From: Lysobacterales bacterium | GTDB lineage: Bacteria > Pseudomonadota > Gammaproteobacteria > Xanthomonadales > SZUA-36 | Direction of reading: 5' to 3' | Assembly: GCA_011524975.1 (NCBI GenBank) | Contig: WTJD01000184.1 | Location: 7,844 to 49,230 of the forward strand | Length of the DNA: 41,387 bases | In this document: positions 1-8,905 of the stretch, in pieces | Layout: the number at the start of each line of letters is the position of its first letter | Numbering within the stretch: the first letter of the stretch is position 1 | Translations under genes and position numbers: made by a program | The notes under the pieces: generated by a model | What the model was told of the DNA's origin: nothing | The model's input: the letters and a program-made list of their open reading frames with translations, nothing else | Databases searched by the model: none

Positions 1-23
1 AACATGAATGAGGGTAGTGGCGT

Positions 24-482
24 TCATCTGTCTTGACCGTAAATGAGTTTGAAATATTCCGCTGTGACCGGCATGTCGTCGCTCACAGAGCGCCCCAGGG
101 GCGCCAGCTTTTCGTTCCAGACCGTGGTGTGCAAGGGGCGCCAGGCCTTGATGTCGCGCATGGGGATGCCTTCCTCGGCGATATCGGCCTCGGTCACCTC
201 GCCGAAACTCAGATGCTTGATCCGCGTTAGTTCGAGCAAAAGCGCGGGTGCGCCCGCGGCGTCGAGCGCTACCACCAAAAGCCCGGGCGCAGGGTCGGGT
301 TGTCCGGTGTGTTCCCGCAGCCAGGGCAGGGAGTAGGTCATCGTCTTCTCGCCTGTGGCGATCCGCTCAATGATCAGTCGCACCATGTTGGCGTCCGTGC
401 CAATGCGACGTACATCGCACGAGGCGTCCGGACGCCCGCCCGCGCGCAGGAATTCTGCGACGGTTACCGGGTCAACTGTCAT
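24..482 (-). CDS. ASCH-domain protein (hypothetical)
   Basis: The protein is 152 residues. The ATG at 482 is preceded by a strong ribosome site (AAGGAGG) in the right place, so the longer upstream frame to 590 is not used. The segment around GEKTMTYSL resembles the GxKxxT/E motif of the ASCH fold, a PUA-like beta-barrel, and is followed by a hydrophobic strand (LLVVALDAAG) and a TRIKHLSFGEVTEADIAEEG-like stretch typical of the family. ASCH proteins are thought to bind RNA or modified nucleosides, and some hydrolyse acetylated cytidine; the substrate here is unknown. No signal peptide or membrane segment is visible. It is divergent from glnK, and its upstream region contains the NtrC-like site that serves glnK, so nitrogen-linked expression is possible but unproven. 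The family call rests on motif recognition only. Confidence 0.75.
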   Translation of the reverse strand: MTVDPVTVAEFLRAGGRPDASCDVRRIGTDANMVRLIIERIATGEKTMTYSLPWLREHTGQPDPAPGLLVVALDAAGAPALLLELTRIKHLSFGEVTEADIAEEGIPMRDIKAWRPLHTTVWNEKLAPLGRSVSDDMPVTAEYFKLIYGQDR

Positions 483-522
483 CACTTTCCTCCTTTTCGG
501 GCCGCATTTTTTAATCACACAG

Positions 523-539
523 CGCACAAAAATGGTGCA
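523..539. promoter_or_regulatory. NtrC-type upstream activator site for glnK-amtB
   Basis: The 17-base dyad CGCACAAAAATGGTGCA matches the enterobacterial NtrC site TGCACCAACATGGTGCA at 14 of 17 positions. Its centre lies about 138 bases upstream of the predicted sigma-54 transcription start, a usual enhancer distance. It also lies just upstream of the divergent ASCH gene. I saw no convincing second site here. Confidence 0.65.
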
Positions 540-642
540 TCTGCCCCAAGACGGGTCAAATCCCCGTCGTTTTTGCTGGCTGACAAGCACCGCTTGCGCC
601 GTCTCATCCCGCTACACGGGCATTTTGACACGCTCGAGGCGT

Positions 643-659
643 TGGCATGAAACCTGCAA
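643..659 (+). promoter_or_regulatory. sigma-54 promoter of glnK-amtB
   Basis: TGGCATGAAACCTGCAA fits the -24/-12 consensus: GG at 644-645, ten bases, then GC at 656-657. The start of transcription should be near 669, giving a leader of about 36 bases before glnK. The element is almost identical to the one before glnA at 19161. Confidence 0.8.
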
Positions 660-686
660 ACACCATTATCGATGTTTTAACCCTGA

Positions 687-1043
<357 letters not shown>

Positions 1044-1055
1044 GGAGTCAGCGCC

Positions 1056-2312
1056 ATGGAAAACACAACTTTTGAACTTGCTTACGCGCTGGACACCTTC
1101 TATTTCCTGGTGTGCGGCGCTTTGGTGATGTGGATGGCGGCCGGTTTCGCCATGCTTGAAGCGGGCCTGGTCCGCTCCAAGAACACCACCGAGATTCTGA
1201 CCAAGAACGTGGCCTTGTTTGCCATTTCATGCACCATGTACATGGTGGTTGGTTACATGATCATGTATCCGGAGCTGGGCGCCTGGTTCCTCAGTGGCAT
1301 CACCGGGGATGGCGTGGCCGGAGTGGATGAACCCGCCACCTACGCCCCGTCTGCGGACTTCTACTTCCAGGTGGTATTCGTGGCCACCGCCATGTCCATC
1401 GTGTCTGGCGCGGTGGCCGAGCGAATGAAGCTGTGGGCATTTCTGGCTTTTGCCGTGGTCATGACGGGCTTTATCTACCCCATGGAGGGCCGTTGGACCT
1501 GGGGCGGGGAAGCCGTTTTTGGCCTGTATACCCTGGGTGATCTGGGTTTCTCTGACTTTGCCGGCTCCGGTATCGTGCACATGGCCGGCGCTGCCGCCGC
1601 GCTGGCGGGCGTGCTGCTGCTCGGCCCGCGTAAAGGCAAGTACGGCCCCAACGGGGAAGTGCTGGCCATTCCGGGCGCTAACCTTCCGCTGGCCACGCTG
1701 GGCACCTTCATCTTGTGGATGGGGTGGTTTGGCTTTAATGGCGGGTCCGTGCTGGCAACCGCCAGTGTCGAAAACGCGAACGCCGTGGCGGTGGTGTTTA
1801 TGAACACCAATGCGGCGGCCGCGGGCGGGCTCATCGCGGCGTTGATCACGGCGCAGTTGATGTTCGGCAAGGCTGATCTCACCATGGCCTTGAACGGTGC
1901 GCTGGCGGGCCTGGTGGCCATTACCGCAGAGCCGTCCACGCCAACGGTCTTGCAGGCAACGTTGTTCGGCGCGGCCGGCGGGGTGCTGGTTGTGTTTTCT
2001 ATCGTTACCCTCGACAAGCTGAAAATCGACGACCCTGTCGGCGCTATTTCGGTCCATGGCGTGGTGGGTTTGCTGGGCCTGTTGCTGGTGCCGGTGACCA
2101 ATCCGCTGACCGAGGACGGGGGTGCGTCCTTCAGCGGCCAGCTCATCGGCGCGGCAACCATTTTCGGATGGGTTTTCGCGGCCTCTCTGGTGACCTGGGG
2201 CGTCTTAAAAACCGTTATCGGTATTCGTGTTGGCGAGGAAGAAGAGTACGAAGGCGTCGATATCGGCGAATGCGGACTGGAGGCCTACCCCGAGTTTACG
2301 CAGGCGCGGTAA
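1056..2312 (+). CDS. amtB: ammonium transporter AmtB
   Basis: The 418-residue inner-membrane channel carries ammonium/ammonia inward and is the partner of GlnK. Eleven hydrophobic segments run through the chain. The twin pore histidines are visible at His175 (SGIVHMAGAAAALAG) and His334 (DDPVGAISVHGVVGLLG). The conserved MLEAGLVRSKN block is near residue 33 and the WFGFNGGS block near 224. The cytoplasmic tail (GEEEEYEGVDIGECGLEAYPE) is the normal Amt ending. Unlike E. coli AmtB there is no obvious cleavable signal peptide: the protein starts almost directly in the first transmembrane helix. It is co-transcribed with glnK and is predicted to be under NtrC and sigma-54. Confidence 0.97.
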   Translation: MENTTFELAYALDTFYFLVCGALVMWMAAGFAMLEAGLVRSKNTTEILTKNVALFAISCTMYMVVGYMIMYPELGAWFLSGITGDGVAGVDEPATYAPSADFYFQVVFVATAMSIVSGAVAERMKLWAFLAFAVVMTGFIYPMEGRWTWGGEAVFGLYTLGDLGFSDFAGSGIVHMAGAAAALAGVLLLGPRKGKYGPNGEVLAIPGANLPLATLGTFILWMGWFGFNGGSVLATASVENANAVAVVFMNTNAAAAGGLIAALITAQLMFGKADLTMALNGALAGLVAITAEPSTPTVLQATLFGAAGGVLVVFSIVTLDKLKIDDPVGAISVHGVVGLLGLLLVPVTNPLTEDGGASFSGQLIGAATIFGWVFAASLVTWGVLKTVIGIRVGEEEEYEGVDIGECGLEAYPEFTQAR

Positions 2313-2345
2313 TCACGAATATTGGAGTGGGGATTCGACCCGATG

Positions 2346-2362
2346 GCGCCCCGGGCGGGCGC
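2346..2362. terminator. possible hairpin between convergent amtB and LysR genes
   Basis: GCGCCC and GGGCGC form a perfect six-base stem around a five-base loop at the convergent gene ends. No U-run follows on either strand, so it is only a weak terminator candidate. Confidence 0.25.
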
Positions 2363-3312
2363 TAACGGGTCGAATGCGCCGGCTGGGATTGGGACCGCGA
2401 TATGGGCGTGTCCCCCATCTCCTCCAGAAATGCCCGGGCGGGGGGCGGCAGATGCCGCCCCTTTCTTGTGACGACGCCATAGCTGCGTTTCGGAAAGTAT
2501 TGACCCATGTTGCGCGCAATCAGCCTGTCGCCTTCGCGCAAGCAGATACTGGTAACAATGGAGATGCCGAAGCCTGATTCGACGTATCGCTTGATCACCT
2601 CCCAGCCGCCCACTTCCAGCACCACCTCATAGGGCACCCTGGCCTGCTGAAACACCCGGTCCACCATGCGCCAGGTGGTCAATCGCCGCGGCGGAAGGAT
2701 CAGGCCATACGGCGAGATGTCTGCCAGCGAGATGTCGCTTTTTTCCGCCAGCGGATGTCCCAGGGGCAGGATCAGGGCAGGGTCAAAGGAATACAGCGGC
2801 GTGTAGCTGATGTCCACCGGGATATCCAGCATCGAGCCGATGGCGAAGTCGACCTGGTCTTCCCGTATTTGCGCCAGGCCGTCTCTTCCGGTTACGTTTT
2901 GCAGCCGGACATGAATGTTGGGATAGCGCTCGCGAAAACGGGCCACCAATTCCGGCAGGATATAAATGATGGTCGACTCGCCGGCGGCCACAACCACTTC
3001 TCCCGTGTCCAGGCTGCCCCGCACTTCTTTTTTGAACCGATCATTGATGGAGTCGATTCCCTCGACCAGTGGCTGAGCCATGTCAAGAAACTTCGCGCCC
3101 TGCGGCGTAAGCTGAATATTCGGGCCGCGCCGTTCGAACAGCACCGTTTGCAGTTCTTCTTCGAGGGCCTTGATCTGGAGACTGATGGCTGATTGACTGA
3201 GGAACAGTTCGTCAGCGGCAGCGACCATTTTGCCGTTTCGCGCCACAGCGCAAAAAGCCCTCAGTTGCTTGAGCGGGTTGCCTTTGTAATAGCTTCTTAC
3301 GGTTTTGCCCAT
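2362..3312 (-). CDS. LysR-type transcriptional regulator, divergent from aceA
   Basis: The protein is 316 residues from ATG 3312; a TTG three codons upstream is an alternative and neither has a strong ribosome site. Residues about 13-72 form the LysR winged helix-turn-helix (PLKQLRAFCAVARNGKMVAA, then LSQSAISLQIKALEEELQ). The rest is a periplasmic-binding-protein-like effector domain (GEVVVAAGESTIIYILPELVARF; VESGFGISIVTSICL). It is divergent from aceA over a 144-base AT-rich region that holds inverted repeats, so it most likely controls isocitrate lyase and itself. The effector is not known; glyoxylate-cycle or C2/acetate metabolites are a reasonable guess. The C-terminal end (GRHLPPPARAFLEEM) is normal for the family. 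Confidence 0.93.
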   Translation of the reverse strand: MGKTVRSYYKGNPLKQLRAFCAVARNGKMVAAADELFLSQSAISLQIKALEEELQTVLFERRGPNIQLTPQGAKFLDMAQPLVEGIDSINDRFKKEVRGSLDTGEVVVAAGESTIIYILPELVARFRERYPNIHVRLQNVTGRDGLAQIREDQVDFAIGSMLDIPVDISYTPLYSFDPALILPLGHPLAEKSDISLADISPYGLILPPRRLTTWRMVDRVFQQARVPYEVVLEVGGWEVIKRYVESGFGISIVTSICLREGDRLIARNMGQYFPKRSYGVVTRKGRHLPPPARAFLEEMGDTPISRSQSQPAHSTR

Positions 3313-3324
3313 GTTTATCAACAG

Positions 3325-3383
3325 CTTAAATATTTCAAAATGTTAATCAAAGATATTTAAATTTATCAATTGTAAATATTACA
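3325..3383. promoter_or_regulatory. AT-rich operator region between LysR gene and aceA
   Basis: Three related AT-rich elements, TTAAATATTTC, GATATTTAAATT and TGTAAATATTAC, are spread over about 60 bases in an otherwise GC-rich sequence, and several T-N11-A patterns occur within them. The position between a LysR gene and its divergent neighbour is where such regulators bind. The element overlaps the aceA -35 box, so repression or activation is possible. Confidence 0.55.
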
Positions 3384-3399
3384 CCTGCGAATCTATAGT
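3370..3399 (+). promoter_or_regulatory. candidate sigma-70 promoter of aceA
   Basis: TTGTAA at 3370-3375 and TATAGT at 3394-3399 are separated by 18 bases, matching the consensus at 4 and 5 of 6 positions. Transcription would start near 3406, giving a leader of about 50 bases. Confidence 0.5.
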
Positions 3400-3456
3400 G
3401 GCTACCTGATCAGGGGTCGCGGGTCAGGAGCCACAGACAGGTCGAGGAGCCATCCA

Positions 3457-4743
<1,287 letters not shown>

Positions 4744-4759
4744 TGCCTGCGGCTTTATC

Positions 4760-4789
4760 AAAAAGGCCGGCGTGAGCCGGCCTTTTTTG
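4760..4789 (+). terminator. intrinsic terminator of aceA (probably bidirectional)
   Basis: AAGGCCGGC and GCCGGCCTT form a stem around a GTGA loop, with an A-run before and a T-run after it. It can therefore stop aceA from the left and the TPR operon, which ends at 4819, from the right. Confidence 0.9.
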
Positions 4790-4818
4790 TGCCTGCGAAT
4801 GCCAGCACCGCGGGTCGT

Positions 4819-6609
4819 TTATGGCAGCAGATTCATTTCCTCGAGCATGTGCCGGAAACGAGGATCATCTCGAATGGGATCGAAGATTTTCATGCGGTTG
4901 ACATGAACGGCGTAGGCCCCATTTTGCGCTTGATGCTTAACCAGCGTCTCCAGCGCAAGTTCATGGCGTCCCAGCAGCATCAGCAAAAAGGGCGCGTTAA
5001 AGGGGTCGGTGGGGAAATCCACCTCTGGCATCAGGCTGACCACCTGCTCGGTCAGTGACGGGTCCTCCATGGCATCGATCGCGGTGAGAATGAATTCCAG
5101 CCCCGGCGTGTCCTGCAGTTCGTGGAACTCGGTCCAGCGCGCGCGTGCCATATCCAACGCGCCGGTGCGCATGTAGACCTGGGCCAGGTTCGAAATCGCG
5201 TAGGGAAAACCGGGGTCCAGCGACAACGCGGCAAGGTAAGCCTCCTCAGCCGGCTCTAATTGATCATCCCAATTGAAAATCCAGCCGCGAATGTGTGGAA
5301 TGATGGGCGCCAGCGGATCGATTTTTTCAGCGAGAGCAAGCTGCTCCAGCGCTTCCGGCAGACGCCCCTGCACGCTCAGCATTTCGGCGTACCACTGGTG
5401 CGCGGTGACGTCATTGGGCTCAAGCTCGATGGCCCGCAAAAACCCGGCCTCGGCCTCTTGCCATTGATATTGGTACATCGCCTTGATGTAGGCTGAGGTC
5501 GTCAGCGCATGGGCGGATTCCGGGTTGATCTCCAGCGCGCGAGCGGTGGCGGCCAGGGCGCGGGGAATATGTTCATCGGGCGTGCCTTCACTGTATTCGG
5601 GCAGCAGCAGGTAGACATCGGCCAGGGCCGCCCACGCCTCGTCAAATTCAGGGTCGAGCGAGGTGGCTTTCTCCAGGGGTTCGATGGCCTCCGACATGCG
5701 CCCCGGTATCCGCAGGTTCCAATGATGCCGGCCTTTCAGATACAGGTTGTAGGCCTCGATGTTATCCGTGGGCCGCTGCTCGAGGATCTGCTCGTCTTTA
5801 CCGGACAGCGTCACCTTCAGCGCGCCGACAATGGCGTGGGCAATCTCGTCCTGTACGGCAAAAATATCATCGAGTTCGCGGGTGTAGGTCTCCGACCAGA
5901 GGTGCGTGTCCGTGCCCACGTCAATCAGTTGAGCCGTCACGCGAATCCGGTTGCCGTCTTTTCGGACCGAGCCTTCGAGCACGTGATCGACATCCAGTTC
6001 GCGGCCGATCTCACTGACTTTCAGCCTGCTGTCTCTGAAACTGAAGGAGGACGTGCGGGAGGGAACGCGCAACCCCTCAATGCGAACCAGCACATTCAGC
6101 AACTCTTCCGAGATACCATCGGAAAAATACGCGTTTTGCTGGTCCTCGCTCATGTTGAGAAAGGGCAACACCGCGATCGATGGTTCATTGTTCACCGCGC
6201 CGTCGTAAGGTTCCTCGGTGATGGCGCTGGAGGCCGGGCCAGGCGTGTTGGCGCTTTCCGTGTCCGTAAAGGTGAAACGGTCCGCCAGCAGAAACACCAC
6301 TGCAACCGCCAGGAAAACGATCACCATGCGGTCCAGTTTCCGGCCCGTCTCACGGGTGATGGATCGGCTGCGCTCCACCTCCCGCTCCAGTTTCAGGCCC
6401 TCCGGCGTGACTTCGAAAAGCCATGCGCCGATCAGTACCGCGGGAAAGCCCGCGGCCAGCAGCATCATGGTGAGGTGCATGATCCACACGGGTGCGGTGA
6501 TGTATTCCATCACGAGGTCGAGCACCTGCAAAAACACCCAGACGGCGACGGCATAGGCCACGCCCACGCGGAACACGTTGCGGCGCTGGAGTTCCGCGAA
6601 AAAGCTCAT
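4819..6609 (-). CDS. membrane-anchored TolB-like/TPR protein, paralogue 1
   Basis: The 596-residue protein is the last of three tandem paralogues. Hydrophobic segments at about residues 14-34, 43-65 and 94-110 form a membrane N-terminus beginning MSFFAELQRRNVFRVG. Residues about 143-268 form a TolB-N-terminal/FlgO-like domain (SIAVLPFLNMSEDQQNAYFS; HVLEGSVRKDGNRIRVTAQL). The rest, about 283-560, consists of TPR helices (AYNLYLKGRHHW; ATARALEINPESAHAL). Relatives are often found in gammaproteobacteria and are sometimes fused to adenylate cyclase or winged-helix domains, but no catalytic domain is visible here. A scaffolding or envelope-sensing role is only a guess. It starts 64 bases after the stop of paralogue 2 and has no strong ribosome site. 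Confidence 0.85.
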   Translation of the reverse strand: MSFFAELQRRNVFRVGVAYAVAVWVFLQVLDLVMEYITAPVWIMHLTMMLLAAGFPAVLIGAWLFEVTPEGLKLEREVERSRSITRETGRKLDRMVIVFLAVAVVFLLADRFTFTDTESANTPGPASSAITEEPYDGAVNNEPSIAVLPFLNMSEDQQNAYFSDGISEELLNVLVRIEGLRVPSRTSSFSFRDSRLKVSEIGRELDVDHVLEGSVRKDGNRIRVTAQLIDVGTDTHLWSETYTRELDDIFAVQDEIAHAIVGALKVTLSGKDEQILEQRPTDNIEAYNLYLKGRHHWNLRIPGRMSEAIEPLEKATSLDPEFDEAWAALADVYLLLPEYSEGTPDEHIPRALAATARALEINPESAHALTTSAYIKAMYQYQWQEAEAGFLRAIELEPNDVTAHQWYAEMLSVQGRLPEALEQLALAEKIDPLAPIIPHIRGWIFNWDDQLEPAEEAYLAALSLDPGFPYAISNLAQVYMRTGALDMARARWTEFHELQDTPGLEFILTAIDAMEDPSLTEQVVSLMPEVDFPTDPFNAPFLLMLLGRHELALETLVKHQAQNGAYAVHVNRMKIFDPIRDDPRFRHMLEEMNLLP

Positions 6610-6673
6610 CGGCCCGGGCCGGGTAAATACCAGGCGGCGCCGCGCGGCACGCGCAAGGCGACGGGATTATTCA

Positions 6674-8905
6674 TCATGGATTCCATTCCGGTTCCAGCAG
6701 CATTTGCCGGATGTCTGCACGCGCGAGTTGATATTCCGCTTCCCGGTCGGTGATCAGGGCCGCCATTTCCGGAACGGCGGCCACCTCCCGCCACATGGGT
6801 TCTTGCAACGACTGGTGTAGGTCGGGCACCACGGCCAGGGGTCTGTTGAAATCTTCATCAATGAGAATTCGCGCAGCTTCCTCAGTCTCCCCTCTGAGCA
6901 CCAGGTCCCAGGCCCGATTGCTGGCTTCATCCTTCCAGGGCAGGCCCGTGCCATCCATTTTCACCGTAAACATCTCCCAGTTCTGCAGCACTTCCTCTGC
7001 GGGCAGATAATCTTTCATGAGGCCGATTGTTCGCCACTGCATCATGATCGGAAGAAAGCTCTGAAAGGTCTGGTCGAACGCCAGCAGGTTCGGCTCGCGG
7101 GAGACCAGGTATTCGACGGCCTCCTCCGAGCGACCCGCTTCGGCCATCAGTGTGGTGTACCGATAAATTGCGGAGCCGATGGCGCCGCGGCGGTCGCCCA
7201 CCTCGTCCTCGATCATTTGCCGGGCAAGGTTGAGCGATTGCTCGTCGTTGCCCATGGCATCTGAACGCGCCAACTCGACTTTGCGCGCGACATCCGACCC
7301 AGGGGCCAGTATCGCCACCTTCTGAGCCCAGCGGTCCCCTTCCTCGGCCAGCCCCAGGGCGTAGAGCTGCTCCGCCAGGAATGCCGCCAGTTCATGGTCT
7401 TCCGGGTCTGTTTCGGCCGCTTTCCGATACCAGTTCAGCTTTCCGCGCAAATCACCCATGCGGGCTGATATGGAGGCGAGGTTGGAATAGTGATTGGGGT
7501 TGCGTGGGTCGAGCTCATTGGCCTTGGTAAAAGCCGCCAGGGCATCTTCGAGCCGATCCATTTTCATGTAGACCGCGCCGCAAGAGGCGTGAAGGTTGGG
7601 CTCCAGGGGGTCAATCAACAAACCTGCCTCGATCACGGCCAGCGCGTCTTCGGGCCGGTTCATGTACCCGGCCAATCCGTTGACCAGCAACTGCCGCAAG
7701 TAGCTCTCAGTGGGTATTAACGGCATCAGGCTTCGCAGGCGACTGATGCGCTCATCGCGCTGTACCGGATCCATGAGCACTGACTGCTGGCGCAGCTCGA
7801 CGGCCAACTCCAGCGCTTCGGCCAGGCGGTTGTCCGGCTGCCTGGACCGAACCTCAGCGATCAGCGGTTCGGACTGGCGCTGAAGGTCTTCATCATCAAT
7901 CAAACCCGTGTCATTCATCTTGACCAGGTTGCGAACCAGGCCCAGCTTGGCATCAATGAATGCGGGGTCTTCTGCCAATGCCTGCTTGAACAGGTCCTCT
8001 GCCTCGGCCAGGCTCCCATAGGAAAATACGGCCTGTTGTTCGATGGCTTTAAGGTAGAGCTCATAAGCCCCCAGGCTGGTCGTCTCGACACGGTGCATGT
8101 GGTCGTTGGCGCTCAACAGGGACGTGTCCAGCGCGCTGGCGACATCGGTGGCGATCTCGTCCTGTATGGCGAAGATGTCTTCCAGGGGACGGGTATAGTT
8201 TTGCGACCAGATGTGAAAACCGTCCTGGGCCCGAATGAGCTGAGCGGTCACGCGCACACGGTCGCCGGACTTCTGCACGCTGCCCTCCAGGATATGCTCA
8301 ACCCCCAGCGTTGCAGCGATATCCGCCACGCTTGTGTTCTCGCCCTTGAAGGCGAATGAGGATGTGCGCGCGGCCACGCGAAGATCGGGCAGCTGTGCCA
8401 GCATGTGCAGGAGGGTTTCGGTCAGGCCATCAGAAAAATACTCGTTTTCCCTGTCGTTGCTCATGTTGACGAACGGTAAAACGGCCACCGAGGCGGGGCT
8501 GTCCGGCGCTGCGTCCTGTGCCACTTCGGTGGCGGATTGTGCGACAGGGTCTACGGAATGCCGCAGCACCAGCTTGTCGACCAGCAGGTATGCCACCGCT
8601 ACGGCCAGTACGCCGATGATGGTTCGGTCCAGTTTTCGCCCGGTTTGCCGGGTAATGGACTGCGAGCGGTCCACGTCTTTCTCGCGCATGATGCCTTGCG
8701 GTGTCATCTCGTATAACCAGGCCAGGATCAGAGTGATCGGTAAGCCGATCACCACCAGCGCCACGACGATCGGCCCGACTTTTTCGGGCAGGGTGAGGAG
8801 CTCCGACAGGACTTCGGTGAGCTGCAGAAGCAGCCATGCGCCGACGGCGTAGGCCACCCCTACCCGGAATACATTTCGGCGCCTCAACTCGGCGAAAATA
8901 CTCAT
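6674..8905 (-). CDS. membrane-anchored TolB-like/TPR protein, paralogue 2
   Basis: The 743-residue protein has the same plan as its neighbours. The N-terminus is MSIFAELRRRNVFRVG with hydrophobic segments near 14-33, 44-65 and 94-110. The conserved juxtamembrane stretch (EMTPQGIMREKDVDRSQSI) leads to the third segment. The TolB/FlgO-like domain is at about 138-264 (VAVLPFVNMSNDRENEYFS; HILEGSVQKSGDRVRVTAQL), followed by TPR-like helices (LIDPLEPNLHASCGAVYMKM; ANELDPRNPNHYSNLASISA). Its ATG overlaps the stop of paralogue 3 as ATGA, so the two are translationally coupled. No enzyme motif is seen. The longer C-terminus compared with paralogue 1 suggests a different partner. Confidence 0.85.
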   Translation of the reverse strand: MSIFAELRRRNVFRVGVAYAVGAWLLLQLTEVLSELLTLPEKVGPIVVALVVIGLPITLILAWLYEMTPQGIMREKDVDRSQSITRQTGRKLDRTIIGVLAVAVAYLLVDKLVLRHSVDPVAQSATEVAQDAAPDSPASVAVLPFVNMSNDRENEYFSDGLTETLLHMLAQLPDLRVAARTSSFAFKGENTSVADIAATLGVEHILEGSVQKSGDRVRVTAQLIRAQDGFHIWSQNYTRPLEDIFAIQDEIATDVASALDTSLLSANDHMHRVETTSLGAYELYLKAIEQQAVFSYGSLAEAEDLFKQALAEDPAFIDAKLGLVRNLVKMNDTGLIDDEDLQRQSEPLIAEVRSRQPDNRLAEALELAVELRQQSVLMDPVQRDERISRLRSLMPLIPTESYLRQLLVNGLAGYMNRPEDALAVIEAGLLIDPLEPNLHASCGAVYMKMDRLEDALAAFTKANELDPRNPNHYSNLASISARMGDLRGKLNWYRKAAETDPEDHELAAFLAEQLYALGLAEEGDRWAQKVAILAPGSDVARKVELARSDAMGNDEQSLNLARQMIEDEVGDRRGAIGSAIYRYTTLMAEAGRSEEAVEYLVSREPNLLAFDQTFQSFLPIMMQWRTIGLMKDYLPAEEVLQNWEMFTVKMDGTGLPWKDEASNRAWDLVLRGETEEAARILIDEDFNRPLAVVPDLHQSLQEPMWREVAAVPEMAALITDREAEYQLARADIRQMLLEPEWNP

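Noticed and set aside
24-590. Longer start for the ASCH protein at 590
   Set aside because: The added N-terminus (CIFVRCVIKK-like) is not family-like and would run through the glnK NtrC site; the ATG at 482 has an excellent ribosome site.
1227-2057. Long open frame opposite amtB
   Set aside because: It is the antisense shadow of a strongly conserved transporter gene, with no ribosome site and a low-complexity His/Arg/Gly-rich protein.
5509-6753. 414-residue frame opposite TPR paralogue 1
   Set aside because: The opposite strand encodes clear TolB-like and TPR motifs; this frame has no recognisable domain.
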